Source: Thermoprotei archaeon
GTDB taxonomy: Archaea > Thermoproteota > Thermoprotei > Thermofilales > B20-G17
Reading direction: 5' to 3'
Assembly: GCA_003650785.1 (NCBI GenBank)
Contig: QMRW01000022.1
Span: 1 to 14,106 of the forward strand
Length of the DNA stretch: 14,106 nt
In this document: positions 1-6,791 of the stretch, in pieces
Position numbering within the stretch: position 1 is the first letter of the stretch
Layout: the number at the start of each line of letters is the position of its first letter
Program-made: the position numbers and the translations under genes
Notes under the pieces: generated by a model
What the model was told of the DNA's origin: nothing
What the model saw: only the letters and a program-made list of their open reading frames with translations
The model's database searches: none

Positions 1-56
1 AGTATAACTCTTAGGTTTATGGCATCCCTCTAAACTTGCAATACCCTAAGTATACT
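1..56. repeat. Long imperfect inverted repeat (hairpin) downstream of the CBS gene
   Basis: Read directly: AGTATA (1-6) pairs with TATACT (51-56), CTTAGG (10-15) with CCTAAG (45-50), TAT (18-20) with ATA (41-43), and GCA (22-24) with TGC (37-39). The loop is 25-36, with small bulges at 7-9 and 16-17/44. That is 18 pairs in 56 nt, and it begins 12 nt past the stop of the leftward CBS gene. No oligo-T tract accompanies it, so it is not a standard terminator. It may be a 3'-UTR structure, a regulator site or a mobile-element end. The window starts at its first base, so it may extend further left. Confidence 0.45.
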
Positions 57-68
57 GTGGTTAATCAG

Positions 69-980
69 TCACCTTAATACGACAATACGACCAGCTACTA
101 TGAGCTCCTCTACTTCATCCACGAAAAGCTCTACTCCCCACATCTTTGGAAGCTTTATTATGAAATCTCTCTCAGTAATTATTCCTATGCATTCTCCCCT
201 ATCCACTACTACTAAACTGCCTATATTGTTCTCTCGCATAATCTTTATGGCTTCTCCTAGATCAACATGGGGTTCTACTGTTATCACTTTTGTAGATGCT
301 AAATATGAGAGAGGAGTACTATACACGCTCTCCTTATCTAACAGTCTAAGTCTCTCTAGAGTCTCCTCCAGGGAATAGAATTTTACAATATCCTTTATAC
401 TAACTATGCCTCTTAGATTAGGACCTGTTTTCAGAGGTATTCTCCTGATGTGCTTCTCGTGCATCAATTTCTGTCCTTCTATTAGTGTAGCTTGTGGGGG
501 TAGTGTTATTAAAGGCCTCGACATGAGTTCACATACTCTTACCATAGTTTTCGCTTCAGAGAATAGTGCCATTATATGTCTTTCCGATATTATCCCCACT
601 ACTCTACGCTCTTCATCTGTGATTGCTAGTGCTCCTATATTCCTCTCTAACATTATACTCACAACAGCTTGAATATCATCATCCGGAGTTACATAGGGTG
701 GCATGTATTTTATCGAGTTGACAGGCTCTTTCATGATAGCCTCATATAGATTCCCATTGTACTTCTCCTCCACAATTCTACTCTTAGGTCCTCCTCCTAA
801 GAAATCTATTATATCTCTAGCCGAGACCATTCCTATGAGCCTATTATTTTCATCTACTATAGGTGCGTGTCTAACCCACTTTTCAGCAAGACCCTTAATA
901 ACCTTGATAATAGGAGTACTTTTTTCAACAACAACCGCAGGAGGATATCTGCCTATTTTAAACTCTTTAAGTGTCTTCAT
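69..980 (-). CDS. Four-CBS-domain protein, predicted ligand-sensing regulator
   Basis: The roughly 300-residue protein consists almost only of CBS repeats, which form two tandem (Bateman) pairs. They lie near residues 9-64, 84-140, 152-205 and 226-283. Each ends in a recognisable GIVS/GIIxERD-type strand-helix, for example GMVSARD, GIISERH, GIVSIKD and GIITERD. CBS pairs bind adenine nucleotides, S-adenosylmethionine or related ligands, so the protein probably senses energy state in the cytoplasm. No catalytic or DNA-binding domain is fused, so its partner is unknown. ATG at 980 is preferred over the in-frame TTG at 983: an AGGT lies 7 nt before the ATG, and the TATA box at 1001-1012 puts the transcript start close to the ATG. 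It lies 52 nt downstream of the CooT-like gene on the same strand but seems to have its own promoter. Confidence 0.88.
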   Translation of the reverse strand: MKTLKEFKIGRYPPAVVVEKSTPIIKVIKGLAEKWVRHAPIVDENNRLIGMVSARDIIDFLGGGPKSRIVEEKYNGNLYEAIMKEPVNSIKYMPPYVTPDDDIQAVVSIMLERNIGALAITDEERRVVGIISERHIMALFSEAKTMVRVCELMSRPLITLPPQATLIEGQKLMHEKHIRRIPLKTGPNLRGIVSIKDIVKFYSLEETLERLRLLDKESVYSTPLSYLASTKVITVEPHVDLGEAIKIMRENNIGSLVVVDRGECIGIITERDFIIKLPKMWGVELFVDEVEELIVAGRIVVLR

Positions 981-1000
981 CAAATATACCTATTCTACAT

Positions 1001-1012
1001 GATATATAAAGC
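1001..1012 (-). promoter_or_regulatory. TATA box of the CBS gene
   Basis: The minus strand reads GGCTTTATATATC, a strong archaeal TATA element, centred about 26 nt before the ATG at 980. This spacing predicts transcription starting at or within a few bases of the start codon, so the mRNA is probably leaderless or nearly so. Confidence 0.6.
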
Positions 1013-1035
1013 CATTACCTTAAACTTAGGTTACA

Positions 1036-1371
1036 TTATTCTTGACATACCTTCCTGAGGTCATTTAGAAGTTCATCTCCCCTTTTCTTTATATAGTTCC
1101 ATAAAAGATCGAGATCTCGATCGTACTTCTTATCATGCATACATTCAGTATACCTTTTTATAAAGTTCAAAATGGGACCTATTAAGGGATTCTTTATCAC
1201 TATTAGTTCTTCCTTGTCTACATTAATAGTCTCTATTATAGTATTATCAAGCGGCGTTTTAGCTCCTAGTATGTCTATTAATATCAGATTTCCATCCTCA
1301 TAGTAGGCATTAACGATATCTCTAGCAACTTCAACTCTATTCGGTGTAAGTAGAACTTTAAACTCACACAT
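1036..1371 (-). CDS. CooT-like small protein (predicted nickel-binding) with C-terminal extension
   Basis: The 111-residue protein starts MCEFKVLL. Residues 1-60 have the pattern of the CooT/COG1532 family: Cys2 right after Met, a short strand, a central LIDILGAK segment like the family's 'dlfG' turn, then a strand ending LIVIKNP. In CooT, a small accessory protein for nickel insertion into CO dehydrogenase, Cys2 is central to nickel binding; other members were once called predicted RNA-binding proteins. Family members are usually about 60-70 residues. Here residues 66-111 add a charged, probably helical tail with Cys77 and Cys109. The start is supported by GGTGA 6 nt upstream and a TATA box about 35 nt upstream. 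It is divergent from the DUF166 gene. No CO dehydrogenase gene is in the window, so a nickel role here is inference. Confidence 0.72.
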   Translation of the reverse strand: MCEFKVLLTPNRVEVARDIVNAYYEDGNLILIDILGAKTPLDNTIIETINVDKEELIVIKNPLIGPILNFIKRYTECMHDKKYDRDLDLLWNYIKKRGDELLNDLRKVCQE

Positions 1372-1401
1372 GGGATTTCACCCGTTCTTATGGTTAGTAC
1401 A

Positions 1402-1413
1402 CTAATATAAACC
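1402..1413. promoter_or_regulatory. Shared, near-symmetric TATA region between CooT-like and DUF166 genes
   Basis: The plus strand reads CTAATATAAAC and the minus strand GTTTATATTAG, both acceptable TATA boxes. Leftward, about 25 nt gives a start near 1381 and a 10-nt leader holding the GGTGA of the CooT-like gene. Rightward, the same spacing gives a start near 1431-1435, on the DUF166 start codon, hence a leaderless mRNA. The two directions may compete for one TBP site. Confidence 0.5.
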
Positions 1414-1433
1414 CTTCCCTACATAATGATGTG

Positions 1434-2123
1434 ATGAGGATACTGGTTTTAACACAAGGATTCTACGGAGAGAGAATAGTAAGAAATCTAAGAACTATAA
1501 GAGAATGGAATGTAAATGAGGTAAAACTTCCTCATATAGAATTCGAGACAGCACTAGACGAACCTGAAACAGTAGAGATGGAGGGACTGGAGGACTGCGA
1601 TATTCTACTGTTAGCATGTGAAGAGACCTCAGTACCTCTTCTAATACCTACCATAACCGAGAGGATTAGTGTAAAGTCTATAATAGTAGCTGTGGATAAT
1701 CCTAGACTAGTGGGTATAGGTTTGGAAAACTTATTGAAATATGAACTTAAGAAGAGGGGTATTACATGTATATTTGCTAGACCATTGTGTTCGCTCACTC
1801 CCTGTGAAGATAAACATATCGATGAGTTTACTAAGTACTTTGGAAGGCCTACACTTGAGGTAACATTAGATGAGGCCACTGGAACTATATCCTCAGTCCG
1901 AGTGAGGCGTAGTGCTCCATGTGGATCTACGTACTTTGTAGCTAGAAAGCTTGTAGGAGTAGGAATAGATGATGCTGAACGTAGAGCAGCGATACTACTA
2001 CAGTGCTACCCATGTCTAGCAGCATGTGATGTTGATCCCATATTGAAGGAAAGAACCATAGATTATGCTGCTCATTTAATCGCTAATGCTGTTAGAGATG
2101 CTGTAGAGAGTGCATGTAGATGA
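1434..2123 (+). CDS. DUF166 family cysteine-rich protein
   Basis: A 229-residue protein matching the DUF166 family of archaea and some anaerobic bacteria, whose bacterial members include the selenoprotein DfsP and some of which are mislabelled thymidylate synthase. The N-terminal half (RILVLTQGFYGERIVRNL) looks like a small alpha/beta nucleotide-binding-like fold. The C-terminal half has the family's cysteine motifs: RPLC-SLTPC near 117-125, SAPCGST near 161-167, and QCYPCLAAC near 191-199 (numbered from GTG 1431). Ten cysteines in about 230 residues suggest metal, Fe-S or redox chemistry, but the biochemical role is unknown. ATG 1434 is chosen because the TATA box at 1402-1413 predicts a start there; GTG 1431 is the alternative. 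Its last four bases overlap the CofE-like gene, so the two are surely cotranscribed. Confidence 0.82.
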   Translation: MRILVLTQGFYGERIVRNLRTIREWNVNEVKLPHIEFETALDEPETVEMEGLEDCDILLLACEETSVPLLIPTITERISVKSIIVAVDNPRLVGIGLENLLKYELKKRGITCIFARPLCSLTPCEDKHIDEFTKYFGRPTLEVTLDEATGTISSVRVRRSAPCGSTYFVARKLVGVGIDDAERRAAILLQCYPCLAACDVDPILKERTIDYAAHLIANAVRDAVESACR

Positions 2124-2962
2124 AGTACCTGGCTAAAGCCTTAAGATCTAGGTACTGGACTCCTGGGTTCGATTACAAGAAGTTCATAGTACATGTACTT
2201 AGTAGAATAGGAGTGAGAGATGGAGATATAGTTGTGCTCTCGGAAAAGGCTATCTCAGTAGCTGAAGGAAACATAGTAGATGAGAGTAAGATTAAACCGG
2301 GAATTCTTGCAAGACTTATAGCGAGAATCTGGATGAGGTACATATGGGGGTATATTCTCGGAATTCTCTGTAGGCTGAGTTGGAGAACAATTCACAACCT
2401 AAGGAAATATCCTGTAGAGCTTGGAGCAAGACATAAACAGTTGGTAATCGAAAAGGTAGGTCCCTTAGCATCCCTCTGTTTTGGTTCTGAAGGTGGGATA
2501 GATGTCACAAATCTTCCCTATTCCTACGCTTCTCTTCCTCTAAAAGATCCTGTAAAGACTGCCGAAGAGATAAGAGATGCTATAAGGAAGTACCTAGGTA
2601 AGGATCTAACAGTGATAATAATAGACTCGGATAGGTGCTACTCATGGAGGAGTTTCTGTATCTCCCCCAGGAAAACCTTTGTGAAGGGTATTAAATCAGG
2701 TGGAATATTTGCCTATGTTTTAGGCAATGCTCTTGGGCTCAGGTCTAGTCCGACTCCAGTAGCCTTCTCTGGCTCAATAATGAGTCTAGAAGAACTATTG
2801 AAAATCTCTAGAATAGCTGAGAAAATGAGAGGATTCGGAGCTGGAAGAGATGTGTGGGAGATGGCTAGAAGATTTGGGACTACCATAGATGGAGTGACTT
2901 GGAGCATGCTTATGAGTATCCCCCACTATCCAATTGTGCTCATTAGAAGAGCAGTAGACTGA
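2120..2962 (+). CDS. CofE-like protein (F420-0:L-glutamate ligase superfamily), divergent
   Basis: The 280-residue protein shows the CofE layout: DGDIVVLSEKAISVAEGNIV (35-52) matches the family's N-terminal strand-turn-lysine region, then EGGIDVTNLP (124-133) matches the family 'aGIDxSN' segment, and VIIIDSDRCYSWR (165-177) sits where CofE has 'SDTFGRPWR'. CofE adds glutamates to F420-0 using GTP and divalent metal. Here the FGRP part is replaced by RCYS, and residues 62-105 are rich in Trp, Arg and bulky hydrophobics, unlike the compact canonical enzyme. I therefore assign the fold but not F420 synthesis; a different acid or amine may be ligated, for instance to a product of the DUF166 partner. 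It begins at ATG 2120, overlapping the DUF166 stop (ATGA), a sign of translational coupling. Confidence 0.72.
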   Translation: MKYLAKALRSRYWTPGFDYKKFIVHVLSRIGVRDGDIVVLSEKAISVAEGNIVDESKIKPGILARLIARIWMRYIWGYILGILCRLSWRTIHNLRKYPVELGARHKQLVIEKVGPLASLCFGSEGGIDVTNLPYSYASLPLKDPVKTAEEIRDAIRKYLGKDLTVIIIDSDRCYSWRSFCISPRKTFVKGIKSGGIFAYVLGNALGLRSSPTPVAFSGSIMSLEELLKISRIAEKMRGFGAGRDVWEMARRFGTTIDGVTWSMLMSIPHYPIVLIRRAVD

Positions 2963-3056
2963 TATCCTTTCGTTAAAGTCCTTGTGAGAGCTATTGGTTA
3001 AAATAGTATAGGTGATAGCATGTCGTATTGGAAATTGTAGAATGTAATTGAAGAGT

Positions 3057-3068
3057 TGTTTATATACC
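3057..3068 (+). promoter_or_regulatory. Orphan TATA-like element
   Basis: GTTTATATACCA resembles the strong TATA boxes elsewhere in the window. The predicted transcription start is near 3085-3090. No gene with an SD motif begins nearby, so it may drive a non-coding RNA or a long leader to the ABC operon. Confidence 0.35.
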
Positions 3069-3109
3069 ATAATTCACCTCTCCGCTAAAAAGAGCTTTCT
3101 TGTAGAGTT

Positions 3110-3161
3110 TATACGAAAAAGGAGTACACCAGTTGGGGTTCTAATAATTTCGTATAACTGG
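3110..3161 (+). ncRNA. Candidate structured RNA element (inverted repeat with alternative pairing)
   Basis: TATACGAAA (3110-3118) and TTTCGTATA (3148-3156) are perfect 9-bp complements around a 29-nt spacer. CCAGTT (3129-3134), inside that spacer, is complementary to AACTGG (3156-3161), just beyond the repeat. The two helices share base 3156 and could compete or stack as a pseudoknot. It lies about 25 nt after the start predicted from the orphan TATA element. It could equally be a DNA operator; no known RNA family was recognised. Confidence 0.3.
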
Positions 3162-3263
3162 AAAAGTATGAATAAATGCTCGAGGAATTCAGTAAAAAAG
3201 AAGAGGAGTTTATTCCCAATATCTCTTAGATCGAGATTAATTGGTCATTTAAATATTTTACGC

Positions 3264-3306
3264 AAAAGCTTATATTTCCCAAATTTTGACAACAGGCTAA
3301 AGGTGG
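3264..3306 (+). promoter_or_regulatory. Promoter and SD of the Dpp/Opp-type ABC operon
   Basis: AAAAGCTTATATTT (3264-3277) is a BRE/TATA element. The predicted start near 3297-3300 leaves a leader of about 12 nt that consists mainly of the SD AGGTGG (3301-3306), 4 nt before ATG 3311. The ten bases AAAGCTTATA recur in the promoter of the second binding-protein gene at 13215-13224. Confidence 0.6.
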
Positions 3307-3310
3307 TAGT

Positions 3311-4873
3311 ATGCCTGAGATGAAAAAGATATACCTAGTGATATTACTAATAGTAATAGCCGTAGCTGCAATAGGTCTAGGCTACTATTGGTACTACCAG
3401 GTGTATATTAAACCCAAGGAAGTAATAGTATTGGGTACGATAGATAAAATCACAGTATTAGATCCAGCTAAAGCCTACGACTTCTTCACATGGGAAGTTC
3501 TAAATAATATCGGAGAGGGATTACTAAAGTATAAGCCAGGAACAACAGAACTAGTACCAGGTCTTGCTGAAAGCTATGAAGTACGTGAAGGTGGCCGTGT
3601 CTACATATTTAAGCTGAGAAAAGGCTTAAAGTTCACGGATGGAACTCCCCTAGATGCTGAAGTTGTTAAGTGGTCTATAGAGAGACAAATGCACTTAAAA
3701 CTCGATCCCTCATGGCTTGTAACAGCCTTTGTAGAGAAGGTAGAAGTCATAGACAAGTATACAGTGGCCTTTCATCTAAAACGTCCTATAGCATATTTCC
3801 CTGCACTAGTAGCAACAGTTCCATACTTCCCTGTTAGTCCTAAAGCATATCCATGGGATGAGGCCAAGGATTCGACAGTGGGTATAGGACCGTATAAAGT
3901 AGTGAAGTGGGTTAGAGATGTAGAGCTTAGACTCGAAGTTAATCCAGATTACTATGGACCTAAACCAAAGACTAAGTACTTTATAATAAAGTTCTATAAG
4001 GATGCTACAGCACTTAAGATGGCTCTTGAAGCTGGTGAGATAGACATAGCCTGGAGAGAACTACTTCCCACCGATATAGTAGCCCTCAAGAAGGAGGGTA
4101 AGTTCAATGTAGTAGAAGCTCCTAGCCCCTACATACGCTATATAGTCCTAAGGTGTAACCAACCACCCTTTGACGATGTAAGACTCAGAAGAGCCATAGC
4201 TGCGGCAATAGATAGGAACAGAATATGTGAAAAAGTGTTCAAGGGTCTAGTCACACCACTATATAGTATGGTACCCATGGGTATGTGGAGTCATATAGAT
4301 GCCTTTAAAGACGAATACGGTGAACGTAATTTAGAGCTAGCTAGAGAGCTTCTGAGAGAGGCTGGATTTAGTGAGGACAATAAATTCAAGGTAGAACTAT
4401 GGTACACTCCTACACATTATGGAACGACAGAGGCTGATGTAGCCGCTCTGATAAAGGAGAGCTTAGAAGAGACGGGGATGATAAAAGTAGAGCTCAAGAG
4501 TGCCGAATGGGCTACATATGCTGCTGAATATATAGCAAAGGGTGTCATGCCTATATTTCTACTAGGCTGGTATCCTGACTATATAGATCCCGATAACTAC
4601 CTAACTCCTTTCCTCCACTCAGAGCATTGTGGACACCTTGGTGTATTCTATAGCAACTCTGATGTAGATGAACTTCTTGAAGAGGCTATGATCAAACCTA
4701 CGAGAGAAGAGAGACAAGCACTATATGAAGAAGTCCAAAGGATATTAGCAAGAGATGCTCCCTTGATACCAATATTCCAGGGAAGACTATTCTTAGTGTG
4801 TAAGAGGAACATAAAGGGAGTCGTGTTAGATCCTATAATGCTACTGAGATACTATCTGATATATAAGGATTAG
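3311..4873 (+). CDS. ABC transporter substrate-binding protein, family 5 (peptide/oligosaccharide type)
   Basis: The 520-residue protein is the extracellular receptor of the importer encoded by the next four genes. After a short basic start (MPEMKK), residues 7-27 are strongly hydrophobic with no lipobox cysteine, so it is probably held in the membrane by an N-terminal helix. The rest is a typical SBP_bac_5 protein: LVPGLAESYEV (81-91), the LRKGLKFTDGTPLDAEVV segment (102-119), and PFDDVRLRRAIAAAIDR in the middle. The family is named for peptides and nickel, but in hyperthermophilic archaea many members bind oligosaccharides, so the substrate is open. The position of a GHL6-like glycosidase a few genes away makes a sugar plausible. 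The SD AGGTGG supports ATG 3311; ATG 3320 is possible. A T-tract follows the stop. Confidence 0.92.
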   Translation: MPEMKKIYLVILLIVIAVAAIGLGYYWYYQVYIKPKEVIVLGTIDKITVLDPAKAYDFFTWEVLNNIGEGLLKYKPGTTELVPGLAESYEVREGGRVYIFKLRKGLKFTDGTPLDAEVVKWSIERQMHLKLDPSWLVTAFVEKVEVIDKYTVAFHLKRPIAYFPALVATVPYFPVSPKAYPWDEAKDSTVGIGPYKVVKWVRDVELRLEVNPDYYGPKPKTKYFIIKFYKDATALKMALEAGEIDIAWRELLPTDIVALKKEGKFNVVEAPSPYIRYIVLRCNQPPFDDVRLRRAIAAAIDRNRICEKVFKGLVTPLYSMVPMGMWSHIDAFKDEYGERNLELARELLREAGFSEDNKFKVELWYTPTHYGTTEADVAALIKESLEETGMIKVELKSAEWATYAAEYIAKGVMPIFLLGWYPDYIDPDNYLTPFLHSEHCGHLGVFYSNSDVDELLEEAMIKPTREERQALYEEVQRILARDAPLIPIFQGRLFLVCKRNIKGVVLDPIMLLRYYLIYKD

Positions 4874-4876
4874 ACC

Positions 4877-4882
4877 TTTTTT
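4877..4882 (+). terminator. T-tract after the binding-protein gene, possible partial terminator
   Basis: Six T residues begin 4 nt after the stop codon, in the 23-nt gap before the permease gene, without a hairpin. Archaeal termination often occurs at such tracts. Partial stopping here would give more binding protein than permease, as is usual in ABC operons. Confidence 0.35.
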
Positions 4883-4896
4883 CCGAGGGTTTCAAT

Positions 4897-5907
4897 ATGC
4901 TCAAGGCATACTTAATTAAGAGAGCATTAATGACTATACCCACCATGCTCATACTGCTCACTATAATATTCTTGATAATGAGAGTTCTCCCTGGAGATCC
5001 TGTAGCAGCTATCGTGGGTACTAAAGCTCCACCAGAAGTAATTCAAAGTGTGACTAGACGCCTAGGACTAGATCAGCCTTATCACATACAGTACATCAAC
5101 TACTTATCAGATCTACTCCGTGGAGATCTCGGTAGATCTATGATATGGGGAAGGAGACCAGTAATAGATGAGATCATGGATCATTTCCCCGCTACACTAG
5201 AGTTGAGTATTTCAGCCTTTATGGTGAGTATCCTTATAGGCATAATTACAGGAACAGAAGCAGCCAGGAAGTTTAGAAGCAAATTTGATCAAGTACTTAG
5301 ATTCTACGGTATTCTCACATACTCCCTATTCATACCATGGTTTGGTATAATGCTACAGTTGATATTTTCAGTATATCTCAAACTACTACCAGTAGGTGGT
5401 AGAATAGATCCATTCATGGAACCCGAGAAGATAACAGGTCTGTATCTACTGGATAGTATACTGACCTTAAACATACCTAGCTTCTTTAATGCTTTAAGTC
5501 ATCTAGTACTTCCATCTATTACTCTAGGCGTGTATATATCGGGAGTATTCACTAGAACTGTAAGATCAAACATGTTAGAGGTGTTGAGAAAAGATTACAT
5601 AACAGCAGCTAGGGCTAGGGGAATTCCTGAGAACGTAGTAGTCTATAGACATGCTCTTAAGAATGCTTTCATTCCCATCCTCACCATGATGGGATTACAA
5701 TTCGCACTACTACTAGCCGGAGCTGTACTGACAGAGACTACGTTTTCATGGCCCGGAATGGGTACATTCCTGCTAGAGAGGATAATGTATAGAGATTACA
5801 CTACAGTTCAGGGAACCGTAGTATTTATAGCCCTCCTTATAGTTTCTATAAGCCTCCTTGTCGATATAATGTACGCATATCTAGATCCTAGGATAAGATT
5901 CAGGTGA
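4897..5907 (+). CDS. ABC transporter permease, DppB/OppB type
   Basis: The 336-residue integral membrane protein forms half of the importer channel. It begins with the DppB hallmark, a basic N-terminus and a long first helix (about 9-30) ending RVLPGDPVAAIVG, then an extracytoplasmic domain with LGLDQPYHIQY (57-66) and the GDLGRSM turn (76-82). Further hydrophobic helices lie around 103-120, 138-160, 203-220, 262-280 and 305-327. The cytoplasmic EAA loop that contacts the ATPases lies at about 227-263, with DYITAARARGIPENVV and a following RHALKNAFIP. GAGGGT (4885-4890) is the SD, 6 nt before the ATG. The stop overlaps the SD of the next gene. Confidence 0.94.
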   Translation: MLKAYLIKRALMTIPTMLILLTIIFLIMRVLPGDPVAAIVGTKAPPEVIQSVTRRLGLDQPYHIQYINYLSDLLRGDLGRSMIWGRRPVIDEIMDHFPATLELSISAFMVSILIGIITGTEAARKFRSKFDQVLRFYGILTYSLFIPWFGIMLQLIFSVYLKLLPVGGRIDPFMEPEKITGLYLLDSILTLNIPSFFNALSHLVLPSITLGVYISGVFTRTVRSNMLEVLRKDYITAARARGIPENVVVYRHALKNAFIPILTMMGLQFALLLAGAVLTETTFSWPGMGTFLLERIMYRDYTTVQGTVVFIALLIVSISLLVDIMYAYLDPRIRFR

Positions 5908-5912
5908 TCTCC

Positions 5913-6788
5913 ATGAAGAGAACTCCCCTGTCTAGAACGATCATTCCTCCTCTGAGGAAGATTAGGAGACTAAATCTCTCAGAGTACTGGATAGCGATTT
6001 CAGGAGCTGTTATTATAATCGTAGTATCACTTATGGCTATCTTAGCACCCCTAATAGCACCATATGATCCTATAGAAACTGTTGGAGATTCTCTAGAGCC
6101 TCCTAACACCAGATTCCTTTTAGGTACTGATAACATAGGTAGGGATATCCTGAGTAGGATAATATATGGCTCAAGAATTTCCTTAAGTATAGCCTTCCTA
6201 GCCTCGATAATCTCCATGATCATAGGTGCATCACTAGGTCTACTATCTGGTTATATTGGTGGTACCTTCGATACTACATTAGCACTTATTATGGATAGTA
6301 TGTACGCCTTCCCGAGTATAATACTTGCTATAGCTATAGCCTATGTGCTAGGTCCCGGTATATTGAATGTGACGATATCCATAGGTATAGTGTACATACC
6401 TGTGTATTTCAGAATGATAAGGAGTGAAGTATTATCTACTAAAGAAAGCCTCTATGTAGAGGCTGCTAGAGCTATAGGAGCTAGTGATAGAGTTATACTA
6501 CTTAAGTACATCCTACCGAATGTCACAGCATCTCTACCAGTAGTATTTTCCCTAAATGCTACAGATGCTATTCTAATAGAGGCTGCCCTAAGTTTCTTAG
6601 GACTGGGGCTTCCAGCTCCGACTCCAGACTGGGGTTTTGATCTTAAGAATGGATACCACTTTATAACAGCTGGTTACTGGTGGCCTGTTACTTTTCCAGG
6701 GCTCATGATAATTATCACTGCTTTGGGATTCAGTTTACTCAGCGAGGGATTAAGTGAAATTCTAAATCCTAGACTCCGGGAGGTGTAG
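5913..6788 (+). CDS. ABC transporter permease, DppC/OppC type
   Basis: The second channel subunit, about 291 residues. It shows the family's N-terminal helix (about 28-50), then LGTDNIGRDILSRIIYGSR (the conserved 'GTDxxGRDxxSR' block), more helices, and an EAA loop with ESLYVEAARAIGASDRVIL and YILPNV. It ends in LGLGLPAPTPDWG and LNPRLRE, typical of the family. ATG 5913 is preferred to GTG 5904: AGGTGA (5902-5907) is an SD with 5-nt spacing to the ATG, and the GTG itself is part of that SD. With this start the gene lies 5 nt after the dppB-type stop instead of overlapping it. Confidence 0.93.
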   Translation: MKRTPLSRTIIPPLRKIRRLNLSEYWIAISGAVIIIVVSLMAILAPLIAPYDPIETVGDSLEPPNTRFLLGTDNIGRDILSRIIYGSRISLSIAFLASIISMIIGASLGLLSGYIGGTFDTTLALIMDSMYAFPSIILAIAIAYVLGPGILNVTISIGIVYIPVYFRMIRSEVLSTKESLYVEAARAIGASDRVILLKYILPNVTASLPVVFSLNATDAILIEAALSFLGLGLPAPTPDWGFDLKNGYHFITAGYWWPVTFPGLMIIITALGFSLLSEGLSEILNPRLREV

Positions 6789-6791
6789 ATC

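Larger units (their letters stand above)
2963..3263. other. Intergenic region without a convincing gene
   Basis: About 300 nt between the CofE-like stop and the promoter of the ABC operon. A reading frame from TTG 3048 to 3323 exists, but it runs through the promoter and start of the next gene, has no SD motif and has a low-complexity Lys/Arg/Ser composition, so I do not call it. What the stretch does hold is a TATA-like element (3057-3068) and an inverted repeat (3110-3156), listed separately. No T-tract terminator follows the CofE-like gene on the plus strand. Confidence 0.55.

Noticed and set aside
2160..2180. GGGTTCGATTACA resembling a tRNA T-arm
   Set aside because: The flanking bases do not form the 5-bp stem, no acceptor or anticodon arm is nearby, and it lies within the conserved CofE-like coding frame.
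3048..3323. Open frame of 91 codons starting with TTG, or 52 codons from ATG 3168
   Set aside because: No SD motif, biased Lys/Arg/Ser content, and it runs through the TATA box, SD and start of the ABC operon; no family recognised.
5904..5912. GTG 5904 as start of the DppC-type permease
   Set aside because: The GTG is part of the AGGTGA that serves ATG 5913 with 5-nt spacing.
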